From: Synechococcales cyanobacterium C42_A2020_086
Lineage (GTDB): Bacteria > Cyanobacteriota > Cyanobacteriia > Elainellales > Elainellaceae
Direction of reading: 5' to 3'
Length of the DNA stretch: 64,000 bases
Assembly: GCA_015272325.1 (NCBI GenBank)
Contig: JACYLU010000008.1
Coordinates: forward strand, 223,045 to 287,044
Shown: positions 47,086 to 57,400 of the stretch, in pieces
How positions within the stretch are numbered: position 1 is the stretch's first letter
Layout of the letters: each line of letters begins with the position of its first letter
Translations under genes and position numbers: made by a program
Notes under the pieces: generated by a model
The model's database searches: none
What the model saw: only the letters and a program-made list of their open reading frames with translations
What the model was told of the DNA's origin: nothing

Positions 47086-47796
47086 ATGAACATCCTGATT
47101 GTTGAAGATGAGGCAGAGATTGCTCAGCTCATCCAAATTTACCTAGAAAAAGAAGGTTTCTCCTGCCGCACCTGTCGCGATGGACTGACTGCGCTGCAGT
47201 TGTTTCAAGATATTCAGCCCGACCTGATTATCCTGGATCTGATGATTCCAGGAGGGTTGGATGGTTTGGAGGTCTGCGCCCGCATTCGCCAGAAGCCCGG
47301 CAGCAAAGATCCCTACATCTTGATGCTGACTGCCAAAGGCGAAGAGATCGACCGGATTATCGGCCTGTCTACTGGAGCTGACGACTACATGGTGAAGCCG
47401 TTTAGCCCTCGGGAGCTAGTTGCCCGAGTCCGGGCTTTACTGCGCCGCACCCTGCGTCAAGGAGGTCAAAGCCGCCTCTATCAAACCTTCCACTTCTCCC
47501 TCGATGTAGACCAGCGCGTTGCGCATCGCCAGCTCGACGGTACCGCCAGCGAACCCCTCGATCTGACCACCCTAGAATTTGAGCTGCTCGCCACGTTCCT
47601 CAGTAATCCTGGTCGCGTTTGGAGCCGTGCTCAGTTGATTGAACGGCTCTGGGGCAGTGATTTCTACGGCGATGAGCGAGTCGTCGATACCCATGTAGCC
47701 CGTCTGCGCAAAAAGGTGGAGCCGGATCCGTCTAATCCTACGTTCGTGAAAACCGTGATTGGCGTTGGCTACAAATTTGAAGATCAGTCTGCCTAA
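47086..47796 (+). CDS. OmpR/PhoB-family response regulator
   Basis: The 236-residue protein has a receiver domain (1-120) with acidic residues EDE (8-10), phosphoacceptor Asp51 (LIILDLMIPGG) and Lys in DDYMVKPFSP. A winged-helix domain follows (about 135-233), with LTTLEFELLATFLSNPGRVW and VVDTHVARLRKKVE, then VIGVGYKFE. No sensor kinase gene is adjacent. Its regulon is unknown. Confidence 0.95.
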   Translation: MNILIVEDEAEIAQLIQIYLEKEGFSCRTCRDGLTALQLFQDIQPDLIILDLMIPGGLDGLEVCARIRQKPGSKDPYILMLTAKGEEIDRIIGLSTGADDYMVKPFSPRELVARVRALLRRTLRQGGQSRLYQTFHFSLDVDQRVAHRQLDGTASEPLDLTTLEFELLATFLSNPGRVWSRAQLIERLWGSDFYGDERVVDTHVARLRKKVEPDPSNPTFVKTVIGVGYKFEDQSA

Positions 47797-47808
47797 TTGC
47801 CTTTCATA

Positions 47809-47838
47809 ATCACTGGCATAATCATCACTGGCATAATC
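47809..47838. repeat. 15-bp perfect tandem repeat
   Basis: ATCACTGGCATAATC occurs twice in direct tandem just downstream of the response regulator. Confidence 0.9.
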
Positions 47839-47934
47839 AGTTGCTCTCACGGCACTCTGGTTAGCGGACTTGGCTGCGGTGGATCAGTGAGCAAAGCTGT
47901 TAGGGTCTTGTTGACCAGGCTAACTGAACGAACC

Positions 47935-49620
47935 TTAGGAGCGATGATTCTGGGTGTAAATTTGAAAGCCAGGTGTTTTGTAATCTTTAGGTAGATAGTT
48001 AGCGGGAATAGTGGAGTGATTACCATCGCGAACTGCCGAGTAGGTCGGAGATAGGATTTCAATACCTGCCTGATTGCAATAATCCTGAATATTTTGATGC
48101 AGCACTGAGTAAACTTGCGGCATCTGTTGTGGGCAATCGGTGTGGGCATTGAGTTCATAGCTAACATTGAAGTCATTAAGTGCTGTTTGCAGCACGAACG
48201 GATGCGGCTCAGGGAGGATGCTTGGAGTAGCCAGAGCAGCTTGAATGAGCACCTCGTGAACAGTGCGCCAAGGCACGTCATACCCCAAGGTAACCGTAGT
48301 ATAGATCACAAGATAACTCTCAGCCTCGCGAGATGCAGCATTGAAGTTGACCACATTGCTGTTGAGGACTGAAGCATTGGGAATGGTAATCACTTCTTGC
48401 TTAAAGGTGAGCAGACGGGTGACAAACAGCGATTTTTCCACAACTTGACCGCGAGTTTCCCCAATCTGAATGATATCGCCCATGCGAAAAGCGCGAGTGT
48501 AGATCAAAATAATGCCAGCAATCGCGTTGGCAACCGCAGAAGAGGAACCGAGAGTAAACAGAGCACCCAATAACAGGTAGATACCTTGAAACGCAGGGGA
48601 ATTGAATCCGGGCACATAGGGAGCTGCAACGATACTGCCCATGATCACCAGTAGAATCGTGACCAGACGGTCAGTGGGCTGCACCCATTCCGGATAGAAC
48701 CAGGGATAGGCATCGTCTCGTCCCAGCTCAATGATCACCAGCTTGGCGAATTGAATGACATAGTATGTAACAGTAGCAATGATAGCAATAATAACTAAAT
48801 TCGGAAGGTTTTGAGCAAAGGTGGTTAGCAGTTGACTAACACGAGCTGAAATATCGCTGAGAATGGATTGCCCGATTTTCCGTGTCGCTGGAAACTGGCT
48901 GAGAACGAAGGGAATATAGAGATAGAAACCGCCCAAAATTAGTGCTAGACGCAGCAGCTTCACTAAACCCGAGAGCAAGTAGCTCGTTGCATCTGATCCC
49001 AAAAGCTGGACATTTTGAATTCTCAAGTCCAATGCATCTGCCCGTCGAGCAGCACGCAGTCGGATCAACAGTTGCGAGACCGACCGCTGGAGCAAAATCA
49101 GAAATCCGATCAGAGCGATGGTGCTCAGAATGACGAACACAATGCCGCGAGTCACTTGACCGATGCTGCGATCTTGGCGATATTGAGCGATTGCTGTCTG
49201 CATAACCTGAATGCTCTTGGCCGCTAGTTCTTGGCGAGACTGATCACCGTCGCGATCGCTGTCTCGAACGGTAAACAGCACGGTATCACCTGCTATCACA
49301 ATCGATGCGTCCTCTTGCTCTTCGACTCGGAGCGCTTCAGGCGCAATCGTCTCATCTGCGGCAACCTGCAACAGGCGACTCTGAATCACTTCTGCCCGTT
49401 CTGCAGCAGACACCACGCCAGGAATTCCCTGCCGAACCCGAAACAAAACCTTGCCATCGAGCATCACCGGGTGGCCATCAATGGGGTTACCAATAGGCTG
49501 CTGCGCGACGGCCGGATAGATGATCAGGGTCAAACAAATGACGCTAAGGCCGAGGAACCGCCAAACTCGTTGACTGAACGGGCGAAGAACAGAGCAGACA
49601 CAAAAAGGCGGAAAACGCAT
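47935..49620 (-). CDS. MscS-family mechanosensitive channel
   Basis: From ATG 49620 the product is 561 residues, with a signal sequence (VWRFLGLSVICLTLIIYP). A periplasmic domain follows, then at least four membrane helices, and the MscS pore-beta region (GDIIQIGETRGQVVEKSLFV, TIPNASVLNSNVVNFN). MscS channels release solutes on hypo-osmotic shock. The long N-terminal periplasmic part places it among larger MscS homologues. An in-frame start at 49650 would put ten extra residues before the signal sequence. Confidence 0.9.
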   Translation of the reverse strand: MRFPPFCVCSVLRPFSQRVWRFLGLSVICLTLIIYPAVAQQPIGNPIDGHPVMLDGKVLFRVRQGIPGVVSAAERAEVIQSRLLQVAADETIAPEALRVEEQEDASIVIAGDTVLFTVRDSDRDGDQSRQELAAKSIQVMQTAIAQYRQDRSIGQVTRGIVFVILSTIALIGFLILLQRSVSQLLIRLRAARRADALDLRIQNVQLLGSDATSYLLSGLVKLLRLALILGGFYLYIPFVLSQFPATRKIGQSILSDISARVSQLLTTFAQNLPNLVIIAIIATVTYYVIQFAKLVIIELGRDDAYPWFYPEWVQPTDRLVTILLVIMGSIVAAPYVPGFNSPAFQGIYLLLGALFTLGSSSAVANAIAGIILIYTRAFRMGDIIQIGETRGQVVEKSLFVTRLLTFKQEVITIPNASVLNSNVVNFNAASREAESYLVIYTTVTLGYDVPWRTVHEVLIQAALATPSILPEPHPFVLQTALNDFNVSYELNAHTDCPQQMPQVYSVLHQNIQDYCNQAGIEILSPTYSAVRDGNHSTIPANYLPKDYKTPGFQIYTQNHRS

Positions 49621-50251
49621 GGTTTCGGGAACGAGTAAAGAATTCAACAATTCGCTGTTGCTAGAGATCTAAGAATGGGTAACGCAATGGCATAGCACAC
49701 TCTCTAGTCAGGGATTCTATACTAAACCAACGAGCGCTCGGCTAATATGGGAAGCAGTCAAGAAAGGCAATTTCAATGATGCAAGTGCTAGACCGCACTC
49801 GGGATCTATCATCTTGGTCCAGAGGGCTAGCAACGCATTGAGCGCAGTCAGCTACCGAGGCTGGAAGACCCAGATAGACCTAGATATCGAGCTGCTGGTT
49901 CGCTGTGTGTTGATGTCTGAAACCAATGCTGCGGAAGCAATCCGCACGTTCTGCAAAGCCATAGCCCGCTCGCAATTGCCTGTTGGATCTCCCTGCTAAA
50001 TAACCGCGCCATCAGGTGGCAGCCCAGCATAAGTTCCTCTGCCGATTTGCAAGAGGTATTGCAAGCACAGACGTTCCATAGCACTTCCTTGCTGAGCCGT
50101 CAGTAAAATATGAGCATCACTCATGTTTTGTCAAGAAAAATATGAGCAATCCTCAGATTTTCTGATTTCTGCTCGTAGCCCAGATCAAAGCCAGCCAATC
50201 TACGACAATGTAGAGCTAGGACCCTTAAGCGCTAGAACACTTCTGAACCGC
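49621..50251. other. Intergenic region before the TetR gene
   Basis: Apart from the two operators at 50106-50160 I see no supported feature. Overlapping frames on both strands (49814-50084) have no recognisable domain. Confidence 0.4.
50106..50160. promoter_or_regulatory. Two matching palindromes, likely TetR operators
   Basis: TGAGCATCACTCA (50111-50123) and TGAGCAATCCTCA (50143-50155) are both TGAG-N5-CTCA palindromes. The flanks extend the symmetry to AAAATATGAG on the left against CTCATGTTTT (first) and CTCAGATTTT (second), nine of ten bases each. Centres are 32 bp apart, about three helical turns. The sites lie upstream of a TetR gene, so autoregulation is the natural reading. Confidence 0.75.
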
Positions 50252-50935
50252 ATGGCTACCCACTCGTCCAAGATGTCATCCCAGGCATTATCAAAAGCCG
50301 CGTCCAATCCTGCGGGAATGCGTCGCCAGCCCCGGCAAGCTCGCAGCCAAGAGCGGGTTAATCACATTCTGGATGTGGCAGAGCAGCTTTTTATCGCCGA
50401 TGGGTATGCGGCAACGACGACAAATGCGATCGCGACTCGTGCCAATGTGCCGATCGGGTCGCTCTACCAGTTTTTTCCAGATAAAGCCGCCATTTTGCAG
50501 GCGTTGGCCCGACGCTATGCCGAACGGCTGCACCAGCAATTTATTGAACTGCATCTCACGGAAATGGCGACGCTGCCGCTGGCGGGCTATGTGGACCTGC
50601 TGATCGACACCACCGACCAATTTTTCAGCGAGCATCCCGGCTACCACGCCATTTTCATGCAGGTAGAAGGCACGATGCCCGAGCTAGAGTCGCTGGAGGC
50701 AGCGGTCGATGCTCAGTACATTCAAGACTTGGCAGGCTTCTTGTCGCGGACCTATCCGGGATTGTCGCCTGAGGACTATGAGATGATTGCCTTTGTGATT
50801 GTGAAAGCGATCGGGACGCTGCTGTGGCTGTCGCTCAGTCAAGACGCAGCGTTTCGGCAGCGCCTAGTCCGCGAAACAAAGCGCCTGATGCTGGCGTATC
50901 TGCAAAGTTACTTTCCCACAGGTGCAGACCAATGA
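50252..50935 (+). CDS. TetR/AcrR-family transcriptional regulator
   Basis: From ATG 50252 the product is 227 residues. The DNA-binding helices are RVNHILDVAEQLFIADGY and ATTTNAIATRANVPIGSLYQ with FFPDKAAIL. The C-terminal helical domain ends LAYLQSYFPTGADQ. The open frame reaches 50123 but would overlap the operators. Its stop overlaps the ATG of the PlsY-PEP-synthase-like fusion (ATGA), so the two form an operon. Confidence 0.92.
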   Translation: MATHSSKMSSQALSKAASNPAGMRRQPRQARSQERVNHILDVAEQLFIADGYAATTTNAIATRANVPIGSLYQFFPDKAAILQALARRYAERLHQQFIELHLTEMATLPLAGYVDLLIDTTDQFFSEHPGYHAIFMQVEGTMPELESLEAAVDAQYIQDLAGFLSRTYPGLSPEDYEMIAFVIVKAIGTLLWLSLSQDAAFRQRLVRETKRLMLAYLQSYFPTGADQ

Positions 50936-53850
50936 CGCTAACGCAGGTTTTGGGCGTTCTGCTGATTTTTGTTTTCTGTCCGCTGCTGGGTGGCTTGCCG
51001 CTGATTCGCTGGATCACCTACGTTGGCAGCGGGCGACGGCTAGACCAGATGGGCACAGGCAATGTCAGTGTCTCGGCGGCGTTTTATCATGGCGGGCGGT
51101 GGATCGGGCTGCTAGCGGTGCTGTCAGAGGCGTTGAAAGGCATTGCGGCGGTGCTGCTGGCCCGCTATTGCTTCCCGGTGGGGTCGGCTTGGGAGATTGT
51201 GGCGCTGATGGCGCTGGTGATGGGGCGCTACTGGTTCGCTAAAGGGGCGGGCACCACGAATGTGGTTTGGGGCTATGTTGTGCATGACCCGATTACGGCG
51301 GGGCTGGTCTTTCTGATCGGTATGTTGGGCTTTACGCTGCTGCGGGAACGGCGAACTGGCAAACTGGGGGTGCTGGTGCTGCTGGTGCTGATCACGGCGC
51401 TGCGTTATCCCCAGTCGGGAGAGCGAATTATGGCAACGATGGCGCTGGCGCTGCTCATGGCATGGATTTACCAGAAAATTCCCGATGACCTAGACTTACC
51501 AGTGGACGGTTCACAGCAGGACTCCCGCACCATGTTTCGTTTCTTTCAAGGCAATCGGGCACTGCGCTCGCTAGAGCAACCGCTAGACCCGCAGCAGGTT
51601 GGGGCAAAGGCGGCCACACTGGCTCAACTCTACCGCTGGGGCTACCCGATTCCGCCGGGCTGGGTACTGCCGCCAGGGGATGATCCGGCTCCGCTGCTGG
51701 AAACGCTCGATCCATCCCCCGAGGCTCCGCTGGTGGTGCGCTCCTCTGCAATTGGTGAAGATGGCGCTACGGCGTCGGCAGCGGGTCAGTATGAATCGCT
51801 GCTGGATATTACCAGTCGGCCGGCCCTAGAGCAGGCGATTCTGCGCTGTCAGGCATCCTACAGTTTGCCCCATGCGGTGCGCTACCGGCAGGATCGCGGA
51901 CTAGGCGAGAGCGGCATGGCGGTGCTCGTGCAGCGGCAGGTGCAGGGCGTCTTTTCGGGGGTGGCTTTCAGCCGCGATCCGATAGCGCGTCAGGGCGATG
52001 CGGTGGTTGTGGAGGCGCTGCCCGGCATGGCGTCGCCGGTGGTGTCGGGACGAGTCACGCCGGAGCGGTATTGCGTCTGGATCACGGAAGCCCTGGATTG
52101 GAGCAGTGATTGGCGGCTGCCGGAGTCGGTTGAGCTGCCCTTAGACGGCAATGGCGATGTGCCGACGCGCTTGATCCAGCAGGTTGCCTATTTGGCGCGG
52201 CATCTAGAAGCCCGATTCCACGGCATTCCTCAAGACATTGAATGGAGCTACGACGGGCAACAGCTCTGGCTGCTACAGGCTCGCCCGATCACAACGCTGC
52301 TGCCGATCTGGACGCGCAAAATTGCGGCTGAAGTGATTCCCGGCTACATCCACCCCTTGACCTGGTCAATTAATCGTCCCCTGACCTGCGGCGTCTGGGG
52401 CGATCTGTTTACGCTGGTGCTAGGTGAACGAGCAAGGGGTCTCGATTTCAATCAAACCGCGACGCTGCATCGCTCGGCCGCTTACTTCAATGCCTCGCTG
52501 CTGGGGGATCTGTTTCGCCGCATGGGGTTGCCGCCGGAAAGTCTGGAGTTCCTGACGAGGGGCGCTAAATTCAGCAAACCACCCCTTAGCGCTACCCTGC
52601 GCAATATTCCTGGATTGTGGCGCTTAGCGCAACGAGAACTGTGGCTAGAAACCGACTTTGCCCGCGACCAGGAGCAGGTGTTTCAGCCGGTATTGGCAAC
52701 CCTGTCCCAGCAATCCCTTGCAGACCTGACTCCCGAAGAGTTGCTGAGCCGCATTCATCGCATCCTGGATCGGCTGCAGCGAGCCACGTACTACAGCATC
52801 CTCGCGCCCTTGAGTGCAGCCTTGCGAGCGGCGATACTGCGGGTAGACCAATCAACCTTAGACAATAGTGCCCTGCCTGAGGTGGCCGCTGTACGAGCCT
52901 TGCAGCAGTTGGCGAACGAGCTGCGCCCGAGTCTGCCTTCCCTAGACGCCATCCCTCCCGAGCCAGCCTGGGCCATGCTGACGACCAACCTCGAGGGAAA
53001 AGTTATTCTGCCGCGATTTCAGCAATTTCTCGACGACTATGGCTACCTCAGCGAAGTTGGGACCGATATTGCCGTTCCCACCTGGAAAGAAGATCCGCAT
53101 CCGGTGCAAGATCTGCTGATCCAGTTTTTGGTGCAGCCGCCAACGCCGCCAACCTCCACTCCAGCCGTGAGCACCTGGAAGCAGCGCCAAGCTCAGCGCC
53201 GCCTCACCCTCAAAGGACGAGTGACCGAGGTCTACAGCAAATTGTTGGCAGAACTGCGCTGGAGTGTGGTGGCTCTAGAACAGCGGTGGCTGCAAGCGGG
53301 TATCCTGACTCAGCCGGGGGATATTTTCTTTCTCACCTTCGCGGAGATCCAGCAGCAGATTGCAGACCCCGACGCTATCCGGCCAACCCTCGCGCCTCTC
53401 ATTGCCCAACGTCGCGATCAGCTTGACCAGGACCGCCAGATAACGCCGCCGCTGCTAGTCTACGGCAACGCGCCCCTGACAACAACCCTCAGCTCAGTCA
53501 TGCCAAACGGTGCGAACAACCTGCGCGGCATTCCTGCTAGCCCTGGCCAAGCCGAAGGACGAGTGCTGATTTTGCGCCAACTGCGGGCAGTCCCCGATCT
53601 CGACCGGCAAACCATTCTAGTCGTACCCTACACGGATTCGGGGTGGGCACCCCTGCTGGCGCGAGCTGGCGGCCTGATTGCCGAGGTGGGGGGGCAGTTG
53701 TCCCACGGGGCGATTGTGGCCCGAGAATACGGCATCCCGGCGGTAATGGATCTGCACCACGCCAGCGACTATTTGCGGGATGGGCAGCGCGTCCGTATTG
53801 ATGGGGCAACGGGGTTAGTCGAGGTGTTGGAGAATGGGGATCATTCCTAA
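50932..53850 (+). CDS. PlsY-like acyltransferase domain fused to PEP-synthase-type phosphotransfer domains
   Basis: The 972-residue protein has a membrane domain (1-185, about five helices) like PlsY glycerol-3-phosphate acyltransferase: GSGRRLDQMGTGNVSVSAAF near 32-51 in place of GSGNPGATN, and GRYWFAKGAGTTNV near 98-111 in place of the GGKG motif. It is followed by an ATP-grasp domain of pyruvate phosphate dikinase type (about 215-465, VGAKAATLAQL, VVRSSAIGEDGATASAAG, FSGVAFSRDP, LLQARPIT). After a helical middle comes the phospho-histidine domain (GGQLSHGAIVAREYGIP, His925). The PEP-binding TIM barrel is missing, as in rifampicin phosphotransferase. PlsY motifs are divergent, so acyl transfer is not certain. 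It is coupled to tetR. Confidence 0.88.
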   Translation: MTLTQVLGVLLIFVFCPLLGGLPLIRWITYVGSGRRLDQMGTGNVSVSAAFYHGGRWIGLLAVLSEALKGIAAVLLARYCFPVGSAWEIVALMALVMGRYWFAKGAGTTNVVWGYVVHDPITAGLVFLIGMLGFTLLRERRTGKLGVLVLLVLITALRYPQSGERIMATMALALLMAWIYQKIPDDLDLPVDGSQQDSRTMFRFFQGNRALRSLEQPLDPQQVGAKAATLAQLYRWGYPIPPGWVLPPGDDPAPLLETLDPSPEAPLVVRSSAIGEDGATASAAGQYESLLDITSRPALEQAILRCQASYSLPHAVRYRQDRGLGESGMAVLVQRQVQGVFSGVAFSRDPIARQGDAVVVEALPGMASPVVSGRVTPERYCVWITEALDWSSDWRLPESVELPLDGNGDVPTRLIQQVAYLARHLEARFHGIPQDIEWSYDGQQLWLLQARPITTLLPIWTRKIAAEVIPGYIHPLTWSINRPLTCGVWGDLFTLVLGERARGLDFNQTATLHRSAAYFNASLLGDLFRRMGLPPESLEFLTRGAKFSKPPLSATLRNIPGLWRLAQRELWLETDFARDQEQVFQPVLATLSQQSLADLTPEELLSRIHRILDRLQRATYYSILAPLSAALRAAILRVDQSTLDNSALPEVAAVRALQQLANELRPSLPSLDAIPPEPAWAMLTTNLEGKVILPRFQQFLDDYGYLSEVGTDIAVPTWKEDPHPVQDLLIQFLVQPPTPPTSTPAVSTWKQRQAQRRLTLKGRVTEVYSKLLAELRWSVVALEQRWLQAGILTQPGDIFFLTFAEIQQQIADPDAIRPTLAPLIAQRRDQLDQDRQITPPLLVYGNAPLTTTLSSVMPNGANNLRGIPASPGQAEGRVLILRQLRAVPDLDRQTILVVPYTDSGWAPLLARAGGLIAEVGGQLSHGAIVAREYGIPAVMDLHHASDYLRDGQRVRIDGATGLVEVLENGDHS

Positions 53851-53858
53851 CGGCGGCT

Positions 53859-54350
53859 TCAGGATAAAATTTGAGCCGGGAGAGCCGGAGATGCGGCTGC
53901 AGGGCTGGCCAAGGCTTGGGGCAGATCGAGCAAAAAAACGGTGGTGGTGACTTGATTGTGGGAGAAGACGGCAGCGTGGCTGGCGATCCTTAATACCCCA
54001 GAGGATGGCTCAACGCGAGGCAGCGAACGCATCATCTCAACGGAAAATTCCATCAGGTCGGGCGGCTCGTAGACGAGAATACCGCAGCAGCCTCCTTGGG
54101 GGGATGGCGTCAGCACCAAGAATGAACCGCTTCCGGGTTCTACAGCGAAGGTGCCTGAGTGGCACTGTGAATGTAAATCCACTACTCGAATCATGTGCTG
54201 CCCCAACTGCATCAGCCCGAGTTGGCTAATGTCCTGGCTGGTCTGTGGCGGGCAATTCACGACTTGCAAGACATCCCGGATGGGTAGAGCAAAGTGGTAC
54301 TGGGCAATCTTAAAAACAACGAATTGTTCTAGCTGGGATTCACTATGCAT
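53859..54350 (-). CDS. CheW-like adaptor (second copy of the operon)
   Basis: The 163-residue CheW fold shows FVVFKIAQYHFALPIRDVLQ, HMIRVVDLHSQ in the place of the usual I-x-V-x-D-L motif, and a long insert before the last strands. CheW links receptors to CheA. It is the last gene of the phototaxis operon, 73 nt after cheA. An extra CheW at the end is not part of the classical pixGHIJL order, so it may serve a different receptor. Confidence 0.88.
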   Translation of the reverse strand: MHSESQLEQFVVFKIAQYHFALPIRDVLQVVNCPPQTSQDISQLGLMQLGQHMIRVVDLHSQCHSGTFAVEPGSGSFLVLTPSPQGGCCGILVYEPPDLMEFSVEMMRSLPRVEPSSGVLRIASHAAVFSHNQVTTTVFLLDLPQALASPAAASPALPAQILS

Positions 54351-54423
54351 GGTGTTTCACGTTCTTAGGAAGCGATTGGAGGAAAACATTGCTACGAACA
54401 TTGCTATAGCAGTTTGCTGAGAT

Positions 54424-57400
54424 CTAGGGAGTATTAGAGCTGATTCTCGTTCGTTTCAATAGATCATTCACCATGACCAACAATTTGTGTTCCATATAGG
54501 GTTTTGTCATGTAGGCAGTGGCTCCTAATTGGGCAGCCAGCGAGCGATACTGTTCATCGTTGCGCGAGGTGAGAGTGATGATGGGAATGCCGGCTAGCGC
54601 CGGGAGTTGCTGGCAATGTCTGAGAAATTCCAAGCCGTTCATGCGAGGCATCTCAATATCGCAGATCACAAGCTCAATGCCGATCAGGTGCTGCAATTGC
54701 TCGATGCCGTCTTGGCCGTCTTGCGCTTGAAAAACCTGGTAGCCTGCTTTCTGAAGTGCCAGCACTAGAGACTGACGGGTTGTAATCGAGTCTTCGACAA
54801 CGAGAATGCGAGCTTGGGATTTCGCCTCGGGCGGAAGTAGGGCAGTCGGGGCGGTGGGAGTTGGAGGAAGCGACGATTGCCCTGAGTGAAGGGGAGGCCT
54901 TGAATCTTCTGAGGAAGCGGGTGTTGCCCAGTTGCTATCGGCAAGGCGATCGCTTTGCTGCTCTAGGGCAGTTCGGATCAGCATCGTTCCGTCGATGACC
55001 AGCGCTAATTGACCATCCGCCAACACGCTAGCGCCTTGAATATAGCTAGGTGCCTCCATCATAGAACCCAGGGGACGAATCACTAACTCCTGCTCTCCAA
55101 TGAGCTGATCGACTTCAATGCCGATGAAATGGTCTTGAGAGGCATTGGGAGCGCGCATCACAATCACGGGTTTCAAGAGTCCTGGAGCGACGACCGACGA
55201 AGATGGCAGCATTGCGGCATGGAAGAGGGGAGAGTTATAGTTGAGGGCCGCTGCTAGCGAATAAATGGGCACTAATCGCTTTGTATTGTCTCGAGTCCAC
55301 TGCAGCACATGACCAGAACTGCGCCGCTGAATCTGGCTCGGTTGAGGAATGAGAATCTGTTCGACGGCATCATCAAGAAACGCATAGGTTCTGGAACCCG
55401 CCTGACACAGGAGCAATTGAGCGATGCTGAGACCTAGGGGAATGTGCAGAGTAAAAGTCGTGCCCTGCTGCGGAATCGACTGAACGGTAATGGTTCCTTG
55501 CAAAGCCTGCAATTGATTGCGCACGACATCCAAGCCAATGCCGCGTCCAGAGAGATCGTTAACCTGAGGTGCGGTAGAAAAACCCGGCTCAAACAAAAAG
55601 TCAATTAGCTGCTCGGAGGTGTAGCGGTTAGCATCTTCGAGAGTAATCCGCCGAGTTTCAACAATGCGCTGCCGAATTTGCTCAATATCTATTCCTTTAC
55701 CATCATCGCGAACTTCTATGACTAGATTTCTCCCCTGATTATAGGCACAAATCTGAAGTTGTCCCTTTTCCGGTTTGCCGCGCTGTTGCCGAACTGAGAT
55801 GGGTTCAATGCCGTGGTCAAACGCATTACGGATCAGGTGCAGCAGCGGATCGTAGAGTTTCTCTGCCACAACTTTGTCCACCAAAACATCGGTGCCTTGC
55901 AGTTCCAAAGCAATGGGCTTGTTGTGCAGAGTTTCTAGCTGCCGCAGCACCCCCGGAAAGCGATTCAGGATCTCCCCCAACGGCAGCATCCGAGCTTCGA
56001 TGAGGGCATCTCGATTATGGGATAGCAGTTGCCGCTGTTGCTCTAGAGTCTGCTGGGCTTGACGGGTGAACAGCTCGACCGCTTCAGCAACTTCGGTAAG
56101 CTGGATGGTGTTGGTTAGCAGAGATTGAATTAGATGAGAGGAATTGCTGGCCGCTCGTTTTCGAGAGGGGCGTTTTTTGGTTTTGGAAGGCTTTGCTGAT
56201 TTTGAAGAATGGGAAATAGAATGAGATATAGAATGAATTTCAGAATGAGCTGTGATATTAGCATGGGTATTTTGCAGTTGCTTGAGAAGCTGCTGATGCT
56301 GTTTTAGTCGGGTGAGCAGGGTTTGAGCGGTCGTTTGTAACTGTTCGATTTGCAGAGACTGACGATTTTGGTTGGTTAATAGCTCACCGACCGAGACATT
56401 GAGCTGATCGAGATGCTTCACACTCACCCGCACCTGAGCCGATGGAGGAACTGGCTCTTTCTGCCACAGTGGCGTTGCAGCACTGATCGCGGGTTCAACG
56501 GGGCGGCTGAGCGGGTCTCGCTCCACCGGAGCAGGGGTCGGCTCAATCGAGGAGACGGGTGTGCTCTGAGAAGCGGCTGAGGACGTGGCAGCGGCTGTTC
56601 GCCCTCCCCAAATCGAGTCTAGGAGGATGCTGGCAGTTTCAAGCTCAGGCTGCTGCAATCCGGACTCCCCTGCGACAGGTATCACTTCAGCCGGAACAGC
56701 TCGCTCAGCAAGCTGCTGCAAAAACTCAGAGGGCTGACCGCCGTAGGTGCGATCGCCTGCCAATACCTCCGCTTGACCGCGTCGAAAATCAGCTAGGGCT
56801 GCCTCGGCGATGGGCCTAACCTGATCTGGGTGCTGATTAAGAGCGGCGATGGCGGTTTGAGCGATGGCTCCAAAGCCCGGTAAATTCAGGGATTCCGCAA
56901 GTCCTAGAAACACCTCGGCTTGAGATCGCAGCATGACCATGATTTCGTCTGGCGACGCATTGGGGAGTGCCGCCGCTAGCTGACTCAGCCGTTGCTCGAC
57001 GCCGGTTTCAAAAATAGATTGGGTAATATCAAAGCCCAACTCTGCGGAGGTTGGTAGGGGAGCAGTTTGATCGAAACAATCCCCTAGCTTGTCCTGGAGT
57101 TGGGCAAAAATAGCTGCCGTTCGATTCAAGATTTCAGCATGATCCACCGTGCCGCCGGTCAATTCGGCAATTAAAGGCAGGCGCAGGCACTCAAACCCCT
57201 CGAATAGCAATGCCTGAATCTCAGCGTCAATCGCGACATCCGGCTTGCAAAGAGAGCGAAAAATATCTTCTAGTGAGTGTGCAACGGTAGTAATCGTCGT
57301 GAGTTCGACACTGGAGGCTGCCCCTTTCAAGGTATGGGTGGTTCGCATCAGGTTGTTGACCTGGTTGATCGTGCAGTCATTCTGGAGGCTGAGCAGCCCT

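Noticed and set aside
49814..50084. Opposite-strand open frames before tetR
   Set aside because: No domain, no ribosome site, mutual overlap.
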